Position numbers and translations under genes: made by a program. The notes below the pieces were generated by a model. The model was not told the origin of the DNA. It did no database searches and saw only the letters and a list, made by a program, of their open reading frames with translations. A stretch of 64,000 nucleotides of DNA, from the NCBI GenBank assembly GCA_030065095.1, contig JASJDP010000005.1, positions 1-64,000 on the forward strand. Reading direction: 5' to 3'. This DNA is from Rhodobacter sp. GTDB lineage: Bacteria; Pseudomonadota; Alphaproteobacteria; Rhodobacterales; Rhodobacteraceae. Numbering within the stretch: position 1 is the first letter of the stretch; each line of letters starts with the position of its first letter. Positions 16,695 to 27,913 of this stretch are shown one piece after another.

Positions 16695-16732
16695 CGCCCG
16701 CCGGTCGCTCGATGCCACCGGCGGGCGCTTTC
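16695..16732 (+). terminator. terminator after the curlin operon
   Basis: An 11-bp perfect stem, CGCCCGCCGGT (16695-16705) with ACCGGCGGGCG (16717-16727), followed by a T-rich tail. It lies 61 bp after the second curlin stop. Confidence 0.75.
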
Positions 16733-16837
16733 GTCTTCCCGTTTTCGTGAGCGGCCTTTAATCGGTGACAGGGACTCTCGACATCTTGCGCCAACGGCGT
16801 GGAGCGCGGGCCCGCGCGGCAGGAATGGAGACGCCAG

Positions 16838-17482
16838 ATGAAAGTGAACGCCGATTTCTCGCAGCGCGTGGTGGTGCGCTTTGACCAGAACGACTGGGTG
16901 CCCAGCCCGATGCCGGGGGTCGAGCGCAAGATGCTCGACCGGATCGGCGACGAGGTCGCGCGCGCCACGACCATCGTCCGCTACGCCCCCGGCAGCGCCT
17001 TTTCCGCCCATACCCATGACGGCGGCGAGGAATACCTGGTGCTCGACGGCGTGTTCCGGGACGAGCACGGGGATTTCCCCAAGGGCAGCTATGTGCGCAA
17101 CCCGCCGACGTCGTCGCATACCCCGTCGGCGCCCGAGGGTGCGACGATCCTGGTCAAGCTGCATCAGTTCGACCCCACGGACCGCACCCAGGTTCGCATC
17201 GATGCCAGCGGCGACGCGGTCCACCTGCCGCTTTTTGCCGATGACCGCGAAGACGTGCGAATCGAGACGTGGAGCCCGGGCGAGACGGTTCAGCTGGACG
17301 CCAGCGGGGGCATGGAAGTTTTCGCGATCGAGGGCGCGTTCAGCGAAGCGGGCGATACGCTCGGCCCCTGGGATTGGGTGCGTCTTCCCACCGACACGCG
17401 GGCGACCGCCACGGCCGGGGCCGAGGGCGCGCGGGTCTGGATCAAATCCGGCCATCTGCGAGATATTCGCCCAAGCGCCTAA
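16838..17482 (+). CDS. cupin domain protein (ChrR-type cupin)
   Basis: 214 residues from ATG 16838, after AGGAATGGAG. The first half is a cupin barrel with candidate metal ligands H58, H60 and E64 in AHTHDGGEEYLVLDG and H94 in TSSHTPSA. This arrangement matches the C-terminal cupin of the anti-sigma factor ChrR. The second half (about 110-214) looks like a second, degenerate cupin with SPGETVQLDASGGMEVFAIEG. There is no ChrR zinc-binding N-terminal domain and no sigma factor gene next to it. It is therefore more likely a stand-alone metal-binding enzyme or sensor of unknown function. Confidence 0.75.
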   Translation: MKVNADFSQRVVVRFDQNDWVPSPMPGVERKMLDRIGDEVARATTIVRYAPGSAFSAHTHDGGEEYLVLDGVFRDEHGDFPKGSYVRNPPTSSHTPSAPEGATILVKLHQFDPTDRTQVRIDASGDAVHLPLFADDREDVRIETWSPGETVQLDASGGMEVFAIEGAFSEAGDTLGPWDWVRLPTDTRATATAGAEGARVWIKSGHLRDIRPSA

Positions 17483-17681
17483 ATCGGCGGGCTCGGGCCG
17501 AATTTCCTTGACGCGGCGGCCCGGTTCCTCCGACCATCACCATACGGCCGCGGACAAGGGCAAAGCCGACGCGGCCCGAGGCAGTACCATCAGGTGACAG
17601 AAGCCCGGCCAATCCGGACCTTCGCCGATCGGGCAGGGCGTGCCGCGGTGCGCCGCCTGCAACCGAATGGAGGAGGATTAT

Positions 17682-19616
17682 ATGCGTTGCTTCACTGTGC
17701 TTGGGCCTTCGCAATCCGGCAAAACAACCCTTGTCAAGGCTTTGTCCGAGATCGAAGGCCGATCCGATATCAGCAGTTTTTCAGACAGGCTTTCCGTCCG
17801 GGCATTCGACTATCTGGGCGAAAAATGGGGCGCATTGGATGTCACCGGCGGCGCCGACAACCTGGCCTGCGCCGGCCATGCGCTGGCGGCCAGCGACTCG
17901 GTCGTGCTGTGCGTTTCGCCCGACCCGCATGACGCGCCGCAGGCGGCGTCGTATCTGCGGCTGATCGAAGAGTCGGGCGTGCCCTGCTATCTGTTCATCA
18001 ATCGCATGGACACCGCCGAGGGCCGCGTGCGCGACACCGTCGCCGCCCTGCAGACCTATGCCAGCCACGCGCTTGTCCTGCGCCAGGTGCCGATGCGCGA
18101 TGGCGACGAGGTGACCGGCGCCGTCGACCTGATTTCCGAACGCGCCTGGGAGTACCAGGAAGGCCAGCCGTCGAACCTGATCGAAATTCCCGATGCCGTA
18201 CGCGACCGCGAACAAGAGGCGCGCACCGAGCTTTTGGAGCACCTTGCCGATTTCAACGATGATCTGCTGGAGCAGTTGATCGAAGACAAGACACCGCCGA
18301 CCGACGAGGTGTTTTCGCTGCTTGCGGATATCCACCAGCGCAACGAACTGATCCCCGCCTATCTGGGCGCTGCCGAGCACGCCAACGGGGTGAACCGGCT
18401 GATGAAGGCGTTGCGTCACGAAAGTTCGGCCGCGGGCGCTCTGGTAGAGCGGCTGGGCCTGGACGGGTCCGCCAAGGTGTTGGGCGTCTACGCCGACAAC
18501 CGCAAGCATGTGGGCAAGTCCATTCTGGTCCGCGACCTGCAGGGAGGTCTGCAACAGGGCACGCAATTGGGCGGGGATGGCATCGGCGGCCTGGTCGGTG
18601 TCGATGGCAAGCCGCTGTCCGGCGCGCTGGAAGCCGGCGGGCTGGGTGTTGCGGTCAAATCCGACCACCTCGACCCCGGCAAAGCCTATTCCGAGGGTGC
18701 CGCGCACGACCTGCCGGACTGGATCGCCGGGCATCCGCCCGCATTCCGCCGGATGCTGACACCCGTCAACGACCGTGACGACGCCCGGCTGTCGGGCACG
18801 CTGGCACGGATCGATTCCATCGATCCGGGGCTGTCGCTGGGCCATGACGAAGATACCGGCCATATCGTGGCCAACCTGCAGGGGCCGATGCATCTGCGGC
18901 GGCTGATGGACACGCTGGCCGAGGATTTCGACATTGAAGTGACCGAGCATCCTGTCGGCGGCAGCTATCGCGAGACGATTTCGCGGAGCATCGACAAGCA
19001 CTATCGCCACAAAAAACAGTCCGGCGGTGCGGGCCAGTTCGCCGACATCGTCTTTACCCTGAAGCCGCTGCCGCGCGGCGATGGTTTCAGCTTTGACGAG
19101 GTGGTCAAGGGCGGGGCGGTGCCGCGCAACTACATCCCGTCGGTGGAACATGGCGCCGAGGAATCGCTGTCCCGCGGGCCGCTGGGGTTCCGGGTTGTCG
19201 ATGTCGGAGTGACGCTGACCGATGGCAAGCACCATTCGGTGGATTCGTCGGACTTCGCTTTCAAGACGGCGGCGTCTATGGGCATGCGCGAGGCGCTGAA
19301 GGAGGCCGGGCCGGTGCTGTTGCAGCCGATCCATCAGGTCGACATCCATGTGCCGTCGATCTATTCGGGCCAGCTCGTCGCGCTGATCTCGTCGCTGAAA
19401 GGCCAGGTGCTGGGCTTCGATCCGCATCCGGTGGCCAAGGGATGGGACATCTTCCGCGCCCTGTTGCCCGCGCCGTCGATCGACGAATTGTTCCAGTCGC
19501 TCGGCGGGCTGACCCACGGCACGTCGTGGATCGAATCGCGGTTCGATCACTACGAGGAAATCCACGGCAAGGAAGCCGAGAAGATCCAGAGCGAACGCGC
19601 CGAAGCGATGGCATAG
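17682..19616 (+). CDS. elongation factor G-like protein with altered GTPase motifs
   Basis: 644 residues from ATG 17682, behind a strong AGGAGG. The order resembles EF-G: a G domain with P-loop GPSQSGKTT at 8-16 and an NRMD in place of NKxD at 107-110, then beta domains. Domains III-V carry the conserved NYIPSVEHGAEESLSRGPLGF and VDSSDFAFKTAAS segments. The G3 motif is DVTGGADN (53-60) instead of DTPGHVDF, so the catalytic His of translational GTPases is missing. The switch I RGITI sequence is also absent. This is a known alphaproteobacterial paralogue group of unclear function and should not be called the housekeeping fusA. Confidence 0.85.
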   Translation: MRCFTVLGPSQSGKTTLVKALSEIEGRSDISSFSDRLSVRAFDYLGEKWGALDVTGGADNLACAGHALAASDSVVLCVSPDPHDAPQAASYLRLIEESGVPCYLFINRMDTAEGRVRDTVAALQTYASHALVLRQVPMRDGDEVTGAVDLISERAWEYQEGQPSNLIEIPDAVRDREQEARTELLEHLADFNDDLLEQLIEDKTPPTDEVFSLLADIHQRNELIPAYLGAAEHANGVNRLMKALRHESSAAGALVERLGLDGSAKVLGVYADNRKHVGKSILVRDLQGGLQQGTQLGGDGIGGLVGVDGKPLSGALEAGGLGVAVKSDHLDPGKAYSEGAAHDLPDWIAGHPPAFRRMLTPVNDRDDARLSGTLARIDSIDPGLSLGHDEDTGHIVANLQGPMHLRRLMDTLAEDFDIEVTEHPVGGSYRETISRSIDKHYRHKKQSGGAGQFADIVFTLKPLPRGDGFSFDEVVKGGAVPRNYIPSVEHGAEESLSRGPLGFRVVDVGVTLTDGKHHSVDSSDFAFKTAASMGMREALKEAGPVLLQPIHQVDIHVPSIYSGQLVALISSLKGQVLGFDPHPVAKGWDIFRALLPAPSIDELFQSLGGLTHGTSWIESRFDHYEEIHGKEAEKIQSERAEAMA

Positions 19617-19634
19617 CGATCGACCGAAGCCAAA

Positions 19635-19663
19635 TGATCCGCGGCGCCGTGCGCCGCGGGTCA
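19635..19663. terminator. bidirectional terminator-like hairpin
   Basis: A 13-bp stem (TGATCCGCGGCGC paired with GCGCCGCGGGTCA, one T-G pair) around a CGT loop. It lies between the converging EF-G-like gene and the B12-binding gene. There is no T-run on either side, so it may work as a Rho-dependent or stabilising hairpin. Confidence 0.55.
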
Positions 19664-19671
19664 CCCGGTTG

Positions 19672-20493
19672 CTAGGCTGTCGGCGCGACCAGCCGGTTCA
19701 TGATCCGCAAGGCCTGCGGCACGTCCTGCACCGCGCCGTCCGCGCCGGAAAGCGAGACAATGTCAGGTTCTTCGGCCACGATATTGCCGCCGACAAGGAC
19801 ATAGGCCACCGGATTGCTGATGCGAATTGCCAGAACAAGGCGAATCAACGCCGACATGGATTTTCGCCCACTGGCTGACAGGCCGATCACGGAATAGTCC
19901 TCGCTCTCGAAATTGCTGACCAGCTCGTCATGTGAGCGTCCGACTTCCAGATCGATGCTCCACCCGTCCTGCCGGAACAGGTCGGTCGCCATGGTGATGC
20001 CGAGGGTGTGATCCTCGCCGGGCACATTGGCAAAGATCGCCATCTTCCCGGCACGGCCCTTGGTCCGGATCCAATAAGGGTGCAGGCCCCGCATGATGCT
20101 GTAGATCCGGCTGACACCGACGGTGACGTCGACGAAGGTCGCAAGGTCATTGTCCCACCAAGCCCCCAGACGGCGGGCGGAGACGGCAAGATAGTAAAGG
20201 TAAAGGTCCGCGACCGAGACACCGTCGCTGCGCGCTTGCATGATCATCCGCATGGCCGCGTCCGGGTCGTCGGACACAAGGGCATGGCACAGCGCGTCGA
20301 TGTCCTGATCTGACGGCGTGGCGTGATGCGCAAGAGTTGGCGTGGGCCGCTGGGCCAGGCGCACTATCACCTCTCGGGCGAGCGCTTGGACGTCCTTGTT
20401 CGGCAACCGGCTGCGCAGCCGGTCGATTTCATCTTGGGCGCGATTAAAGCTGTTTAGATCGAAGATATTCGACGAAAAATCTTCCGCGGGCAC
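19672..20493 (-). CDS. cobalamin-binding regulatory protein (AerR/PpaA-like)
   Basis: A 273-residue protein starting at GTG. Residues about 60-145 form a helical domain ending LGAWWDNDLATFVDVTVG. This is the capping-bundle motif found in B12-dependent light and redox regulators such as AerR/PpaA. Residues about 148-270 form a Rossmann-like B12-binding domain with GEDHTLGI, where H162 is the candidate lower cobalt ligand of the DxHxxG motif (Glu replaces Asp). LVGGNIVA supplies the GG loop. AerR and PpaA antagonise the photosynthesis repressor CrtJ/PpsR. The promoter overlaps a TGTN12ACA palindrome, the PpsR/CrtJ recognition pattern, which supports this identification. No photosynthesis genes are in the window. 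Confidence 0.78.
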   Translation of the reverse strand: MPAEDFSSNIFDLNSFNRAQDEIDRLRSRLPNKDVQALAREVIVRLAQRPTPTLAHHATPSDQDIDALCHALVSDDPDAAMRMIMQARSDGVSVADLYLYYLAVSARRLGAWWDNDLATFVDVTVGVSRIYSIMRGLHPYWIRTKGRAGKMAIFANVPGEDHTLGITMATDLFRQDGWSIDLEVGRSHDELVSNFESEDYSVIGLSASGRKSMSALIRLVLAIRISNPVAYVLVGGNIVAEEPDIVSLSGADGAVQDVPQALRIMNRLVAPTA

Positions 20494-20532
20494 AGGCTGA
20501 GTCTCCCCAATCGCGTCGGCGCGATTGAGGTA

Positions 20533-20560
20533 ATTATCGCCATATTTCGGCGAGTGTCAA
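20533..20560 (-). promoter_or_regulatory. sigma-70 promoter of the B12-binding gene
   Basis: On the minus strand, TTGACA (20560-20555) and GATAAT (20538-20533) are separated by 16 bp, close to the sigma-70 consensus. Transcription would begin about 35 bp before the GTG start. The -35 element lies inside the palindrome at 20555-20572. Confidence 0.65.
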
Positions 20561-20572
20561 TTTATCTTGACA
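20555..20572. promoter_or_regulatory. PpsR/CrtJ-type operator TGTN12ACA
   Basis: An 18-bp palindrome with perfect 6-bp arms TGTCAA and TTGACA. It fits exactly the TGTN12ACA recognition pattern of the PpsR/CrtJ repressors of purple bacteria. It covers the -35 box of the B12-binding gene, so bound protein would block RNA polymerase. The regulator itself is not in the window. Confidence 0.6.
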
Positions 20573-20855
20573 TGTTCTGCATATAGTATGAAGGATCTCC
20601 ATAACAACTATATATAGGTAGTTTCTCACCCAAGTTTCCCAAGACACTCGCTGGGCGGTGCTTGGCGAGGCCATTGGGGATCGCCCGATGATTCGGAAGG
20701 CTTGGGGATTGATCCTTTGGCTCCGACCGCTCTCGCAAAGGGAGAACAATGCGCATTGAACCGTATACAGTTGCAGCTTGCGCGCGCGCCGGCGTCAGCA
20801 AGGTTCCTGGGCGTATTCTAAAAAGGCTTCAGACGTCCGGACCTATGCCATGGCC
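20573..20855. other. AT-richer gene-free region between the B12-binding gene and gyrB
   Basis: About 280 bp. The first part (20573-20640) is unusually AT-rich for this genome (ATATAGTATG, ACTATATATAGG), and the remainder has normal composition. Short open frames here show no recognisable product. It must contain the end of the gyrB transcript, but no clear intrinsic terminator was found. A plus-strand TTGACA at 20567-20572 could drive a short divergent RNA; not supported further. Confidence 0.4.
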
Positions 20856-23300
<2,445 letters not shown>

Positions 23301-23301
23301 T

Positions 23302-23330
23302 TATATACGTGCTCCTGGGGGAAATGTCAC
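23302..23330 (-). promoter_or_regulatory. putative gyrB promoter
   Basis: On the minus strand, GTGACA (23330-23325) is followed 17 bp later by TATATA (23307-23302), about 29 bp before the gyrB start codon. A TATAAT overlapping it (23305-23300) would need a 19-bp spacer. A DnaA-box-like TAATCCACA (23303-23295) directly follows the -10 region. Confidence 0.5.
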
Positions 23331-23455
23331 GCCTGACCTACTAGATTTGGTGTCTGTGCGAAAACCGGTTCCGCCCGTACGTGACCGACGGACGGCCGGC
23401 GGTTTGACCAGGAGAATTGGCTTGAGGATGTCGGACGCCGGGGCGTATCCGGCGA

Positions 23456-24076
23456 TTATATGAAGGGGATCACCAACCCCACGCAGATCAGCAGGCATCC
23501 GGCGACGGTATTGGTTCGTCGAAGGGCCCTGGGCGAGGTCATCAGCTGTCGGGCGCGGTCGATGAACAGCGCAAAGAACAGGTTGCCGATCAGCGGGACC
23601 AGCATCGACAGGAAGACGATGGCCAGGATGTCGAGCGCAGTGACGCGGGTCAGATCGAAGAACCCCGGCAGCACGCCCATGTAAAACAGGATGGCCTTGG
23701 GGTTGCCGAGGATCACCGCGACCCCGGCGACAAAGCCCGCCCACATGCCCGGGCGGGTCAGGCGGTGGTCGCTGGCGATGGTCCTGTCGGCATGGCGCAG
23801 GATCAACGTGCCCATGACCAGAAAGACCCCCGCGGCCACCCATTTCAGCACCAGCACGAAGCCGGTGAAGACCGACACCAGCCAGGCGACGCCGAGGACG
23901 GCCAGAAGCGGCCAGACCGCGTCGCCGACGACGACGCCCAACGCAAGCGGCCAGGCGGCGTTGAACCCGCCCGACAGGGTGCGGGCGGCCATGGCGACCC
24001 AAACCGGTCCCGGTGTCAGGAACAGGATGAACAGCGCACCGGCATAGAGTGCAAGGTCGAGGGGCGTGGCGGTCAT
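23456..24076 (-). CDS. LysE/RhtB family amino-acid exporter
   Basis: A 206-residue inner-membrane protein with about six hydrophobic segments. The LysE superfamily signature FLTPGPVWVAMAARTLSGG lies near residues 20-38, and GNPKAILFYMGVLPGFFDL in the middle. The family exports basic or neutral amino acids or homoserine lactone; which one is unknown. It sits between recF (28 bp upstream) and gyrB on the same strand and may be cotranscribed with recF. Confidence 0.9.
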   Translation of the reverse strand: MTATPLDLALYAGALFILFLTPGPVWVAMAARTLSGGFNAAWPLALGVVVGDAVWPLLAVLGVAWLVSVFTGFVLVLKWVAAGVFLVMGTLILRHADRTIASDHRLTRPGMWAGFVAGVAVILGNPKAILFYMGVLPGFFDLTRVTALDILAIVFLSMLVPLIGNLFFALFIDRARQLMTSPRALRRTNTVAGCLLICVGLVIPFI

Positions 24077-24104
24077 GGGCGCGGCATAGCGCCGGGGGCG
24101 GGGA

Positions 24105-25211
24105 TCATCCAGCCCGTTCGATCACCGAACTGCCGCCTTCTTCGCGGACGCTCAGCCGGTCGGCACGGTCGCCGAGCGTTTCGAACAGTTCCGGCCCGGT
24201 GCCGGTCATCCAGGCTTGCGCCGTCAGCGCGCAGATCTCGTCATAAAGCGCGGCGCGGCGGCCGGCGTCCAGATGGGCGGCAACCTCGTCCAGCAGAACG
24301 ATCGGCGGCGCCCCGAAATCCTCGGCCAGCGCGCGGGCGTTGGCCAGGATCAGGCTGATCAGCAGCGCCTTCTGCTCACCCGTGGAACAGGCCTTGGCCG
24401 GGACGCCCTTGGCGGCGTAGACACCGGTCATGTCGATCCGGTGCGGTCCCGCCAGCGTGCGCCCGGCCTGCAGATCGCGCGGCCGGCTGGCGGCGAAGGC
24501 CTCGGCCAGGTCCGCTTCGGTTTCCGCCCATGGTGCGTCATCGGGGCTGTCGAGCGACAGGTCGGCGACCGGAAAGGCGGTTTTGGCACCGGCCTGCGCC
24601 GACATCAGGCGGGCGACGGCGCGGGCTCGGTTCTCGATCACGGCCGCACCGGATCGGGCCATCTGAGCCTCGAGCGCGGCATACCAATGGGCGTCGCGCC
24701 TCTGATCCTTCAACAGCCGGTTCCGTTCGCGCATCGCCTTTTCGTAGGTCAGCGCATGTTCGGCATGATTAGGCTCGAAACTCAGCGTCATCCGGTCCAG
24801 GAACCGCCGCCGTCCGTCCGCGCCTTCGAGCCACAGCCGGTCCATCGACGGGACCAGCCAGACCATACGCGCAATGCGGCCCAGGGCGGTCTGCGTCGCC
24901 GCCTTGCCGTCAATGGTGACCTGCCGCGTCGCGCCCGGCTGGTACCAGGTGGCGATCTCGTGGGTCTGGTGCAGCGACCGAAGCACCCCGGTCACTTTCC
25001 ATCCCAGTGCGTCGGGCTGCCGCGCCATCTCGTCCGTCGACGCGCGGCGCAGGCCCCGGCCGGGAGAAAACAGCGAGACCGCTTCAAGGATGTTTGTCTT
25101 TCCCGCGCCGTTCGGTCCGTAGATCGCGACGGGACGCCCGTCGAGGCTCAGCCGCGCCGTCCAGTGGCTGCGGAAATGCGACAGGGTGAGATCTGTCAGC
25201 GCCAGCTGCAC
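24105..25211 (-). CDS. recF: DNA replication and repair protein RecF
   Basis: An SMC-like ATPase that helps load RecA at gaps and resume replication. The 368-residue product has Walker A GPNGAGKTN at about residues 33-41. The ABC-type signature STGEQKALLISLILA and the Walker B region PPIVLLDEVAAHLD lie toward the C-terminus. It follows dnaN on the same strand after a 92-bp gap. Confidence 0.97.
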   Translation of the reverse strand: MQLALTDLTLSHFRSHWTARLSLDGRPVAIYGPNGAGKTNILEAVSLFSPGRGLRRASTDEMARQPDALGWKVTGVLRSLHQTHEIATWYQPGATRQVTIDGKAATQTALGRIARMVWLVPSMDRLWLEGADGRRRFLDRMTLSFEPNHAEHALTYEKAMRERNRLLKDQRRDAHWYAALEAQMARSGAAVIENRARAVARLMSAQAGAKTAFPVADLSLDSPDDAPWAETEADLAEAFAASRPRDLQAGRTLAGPHRIDMTGVYAAKGVPAKACSTGEQKALLISLILANARALAEDFGAPPIVLLDEVAAHLDAGRRAALYDEICALTAQAWMTGTGPELFETLGDRADRLSVREEGGSSVIERAG

Positions 25212-25303
25212 CGCGATCTCCTATGGCCCGGGCGCAGGGCGAAAACGGCTTTCGGAATTCCGTTGGACTTTCATCGGAATTCCATCGGACCCGGCGTGCC
25301 CGA

Positions 25304-26422
25304 TCAGACCCGCATCGGCATGACCACGTAGACCGCCGACTGGTCGTTGCCCTCGCGCATCAGCGTCGGATCGCCGGCCGAGTTGAACAGGAACACGGCG
25401 TTTTCGCGGTCGACCTGGCTGGCGATCTCCAAGAGATATTTGGCGTTGAACCCGATCTCGAGCTTGTCGTCGCCATAGGCCACGGCCAGTTCCTCCTCAG
25501 CCGCGCCGCTGTCGGGCGCGTTGACCGACAGAACCAGCCGGTCCTCGTCAAGCTGCAGCTTCACCGCGCGGGACCGTTCCGAGCTGACGGTGGCGACCCG
25601 GTCGACCGCCTGGGCGAACTCGCCAGCATCGACCTCGAGCTTGCGGGTGTTGCCCACCGGGATGACGCGGGAATAGTCCGGGAAGGTGCCGTCGATCACC
25701 TTTGACGTCAGCGTGATGGCAGGCGTGGCGAACCGCACCTTGGTTTCGCTGACCGACACCGCGATGCTGGCCTCGTCGTCGTCGAGCAGCTTACGCAATT
25801 CGCCGACCGTCTTGCGCGGCACGATGACGCCCGGCATGTCCTCGGCGCCGGCGGGCAGATCGGCATCGATCCGGGCCAGCCTGTGACCGTCGGTGGCGAC
25901 GCACCGCAGGACCTTGCCACCATCGGCCTCGGCCACGTGCATGTAGACGCCGTTGAGATAGTAACGGGTTTCCTCGGTCGAGATTGCGAATTTCGACTTG
26001 TCGAACAGCCGGCGCAGGACCGGGGCGTCGGCCGAGAAGTTCGAGTGATACTCCGAGGACGCCATCACCGGAAAATCTTCTTTCGGCAGGGTCGCCAGCG
26101 AAAAGTTGGACCGCCCGGCCTCGATCGTCAGCCGCCCCGATGCGCCGTCGTCGGTCAACTGCACAAGCGCGCCGTCCGGCAGCTTGCGGACGATCTCGTT
26201 CAACGTCACGGCGTTCACCGTGGTCGCGCCGGCCCGGTCCACCTGGGCCGGAGCCTTGTCGACCACCTCGATGTCGAGGTCGGTGGCGCGGAAGCTGACG
26301 GTGTCGCCGTCGGCCTCGATCAGGACGTTGGCCAGGATCGGGATGGTGTTGCGGCGTTCGACCACAGATTGTGCCTGACCGACCGCTTTGAGAAGCGTGC
26401 CACGCTCGATGCTGATCTTCAT
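25304..26422 (-). CDS. dnaN: DNA polymerase III beta sliding clamp
   Basis: The processivity clamp that encircles DNA. The 372-residue product begins MKISIERGTLLKAVGQAQSV and has three repeated clamp domains. It ends with the standard SAVYVVMPMRV tail, whose residues line the peptide-binding cleft. It lies 150 bp downstream of dnaA on the same strand. Confidence 0.99.
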   Translation of the reverse strand: MKISIERGTLLKAVGQAQSVVERRNTIPILANVLIEADGDTVSFRATDLDIEVVDKAPAQVDRAGATTVNAVTLNEIVRKLPDGALVQLTDDGASGRLTIEAGRSNFSLATLPKEDFPVMASSEYHSNFSADAPVLRRLFDKSKFAISTEETRYYLNGVYMHVAEADGGKVLRCVATDGHRLARIDADLPAGAEDMPGVIVPRKTVGELRKLLDDDEASIAVSVSETKVRFATPAITLTSKVIDGTFPDYSRVIPVGNTRKLEVDAGEFAQAVDRVATVSSERSRAVKLQLDEDRLVLSVNAPDSGAAEEELAVAYGDDKLEIGFNAKYLLEIASQVDRENAVFLFNSAGDPTLMREGNDQSAVYVVMPMRV

Positions 26423-26572
26423 GCCCTCGACCCTTTATTGCCCCGGGGCGGCAAACCTACCGGTTTCCGCCCCCGGCTCAAGCGTTTTCTGGACTGAATC
26501 CGCCTTTGAGCCGGGCGTCAAGGGGCGCCGGGCAGCGTGTCCGGCCATCCGCAGCGTATCTGGGCTTCGACT

Positions 26573-27913
26573 TCAGGCTTCCAGCGCGCGGCGCAGCAGC
26601 TCGATATCGTCCGCAATCTGACTGTCGGTTGCCTTCAGTTCCTCGATCCGGCGCACCCCGTGCATCACCGTCGTGTGGTCGCGGTTGCCGAAACGTCGGC
26701 CAATCTCCGGCAGGCTGCGCGTCGTCAGTTGCTTGGCCAGATACATCGCCACCTGGCGCGGGCGGGCGATGGTGCGGATCCGCCGTGGACCGATCAGGTC
26801 CGACAGGCGGATATTGTAATGCTCGCTGACCTTGCGCTGAATCTCCTCGATCGTGACCTTGCGGTCGGACGCGCGCAGGATGTCTGCCAGGCAATCCTGG
26901 GTCAGGTCCAGTGTGATTTCCCTGCCGACCAGAGACGCAAAGGCAAAAAGGCGCATCAGCGCGCCTTCCAGCACGCGGACATTGGTGGATATGCGGTGGG
27001 CGAGAAATTCCAGAACGCCATCGGCAAGGACCAGATCGGCGTATTGCGCGCGGTGCTGCTCGACCTTCTGCTGCAGGATCCCCAGCCGCAGTTCATAGTC
27101 GGTCGGGTGCAGGTCGACCACCAGACCGCATTGCAGGCGCGATTTGATCCGCTCTTCGAGATCCTTGATTTCACCCGGAGCGCGGTCGCCCGAAATGATG
27201 ATCTGCTTGTTCTGATCGACGAGCGCGTTGAACGTGTGAAAGAACTCTTCCTGGGTTGAATCCTTTCCGGCGATGAACTGCACGTCGTCCACCATCAGCA
27301 CATCGACCGACCGGAAGATCTGCTTGAAATCCATCATCTGCCGTTCGCGCAACGCCTGGATGAAGCGGTACATGAACTGTTCCGCCGAAAGATAGACGAT
27401 CTTCAGATCGGGACGGCGTGCCTGCAACTCATGCGCGATGGCGTGCATCAGGTGGGTCTTACCAAGGCCAACGCCGCCATACAGAAACAGCGGGTTGAAC
27501 GTGACCTCGCCGCCCTCGGCCACGCGGCGGGCCGCGGCATGGGCCAGTTCGTTCGGCTTGCCGACGACGAAGCGATCGAAGGTGAAGCGCGGATCCAGCG
27601 GGGCGCCGGGAAGATCGCTGTCGTCGGCCGCGGCAGTCACGGCGGGCTGTGGCGGCGGAGCCGGCTTGACCGTTTCAGGCACCACGAAATCGACCCGGGA
27701 TACCGGGTTCCCCGAGGATTTGATGTGCTGCAGGATGTCGTCGCCAAAGTTCCGAGACACCCAATTGCCCATGAAATTCGTCGGCACCAGAAAGGTCGCC
27801 ACCCCGTCCCTGACATGGGCGAATTCCAGCGGTTCGATCCAGTTTACAAAGTTGTCCCTTCCCACGGTTTTGATCAGTTCGTCCCGTATCCGTCCCCAGG
27901 CATCGTCCGTCAT
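26573..27913 (-). CDS. dnaA: chromosomal replication initiator DnaA
   Basis: The AAA+ initiator that binds DnaA boxes and opens the origin. 446 residues from ATG 27913, preceded by AAGAGA; an upstream GTG at 27931 lacks a clear ribosome-binding site. It has an N-terminal helicase-interaction domain, then the AAA+ core with LYGGVGLGKTHL (Walker A) and VLMVDDVQFIAGKD (Walker B). The C-terminal DNA-binding helix-turn-helix carries RRFGNRDHTTVMHGVRRI. Its upstream region is long and contains hairpins. Confidence 0.99.
   Translation of the reverse strand: MTDDAWGRIRDELIKTVGRDNFVNWIEPLEFAHVRDGVATFLVPTNFMGNWVSRNFGDDILQHIKSSGNPVSRVDFVVPETVKPAPPPQPAVTAAADDSDLPGAPLDPRFTFDRFVVGKPNELAHAAARRVAEGGEVTFNPLFLYGGVGLGKTHLMHAIAHELQARRPDLKIVYLSAEQFMYRFIQALRERQMMDFKQIFRSVDVLMVDDVQFIAGKDSTQEEFFHTFNALVDQNKQIIISGDRAPGEIKDLEERIKSRLQCGLVVDLHPTDYELRLGILQQKVEQHRAQYADLVLADGVLEFLAHRISTNVRVLEGALMRLFAFASLVGREITLDLTQDCLADILRASDRKVTIEEIQRKVSEHYNIRLSDLIGPRRIRTIARPRQVAMYLAKQLTTRSLPEIGRRFGNRDHTTVMHGVRRIEELKATDSQIADDIELLRRALEA

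Noticed and set aside
20534-20749. 71-codon minus-strand frame between gyrB and the B12-binding gene
   Set aside because: It runs through the B12-gene promoter and operator and shows no conserved features.
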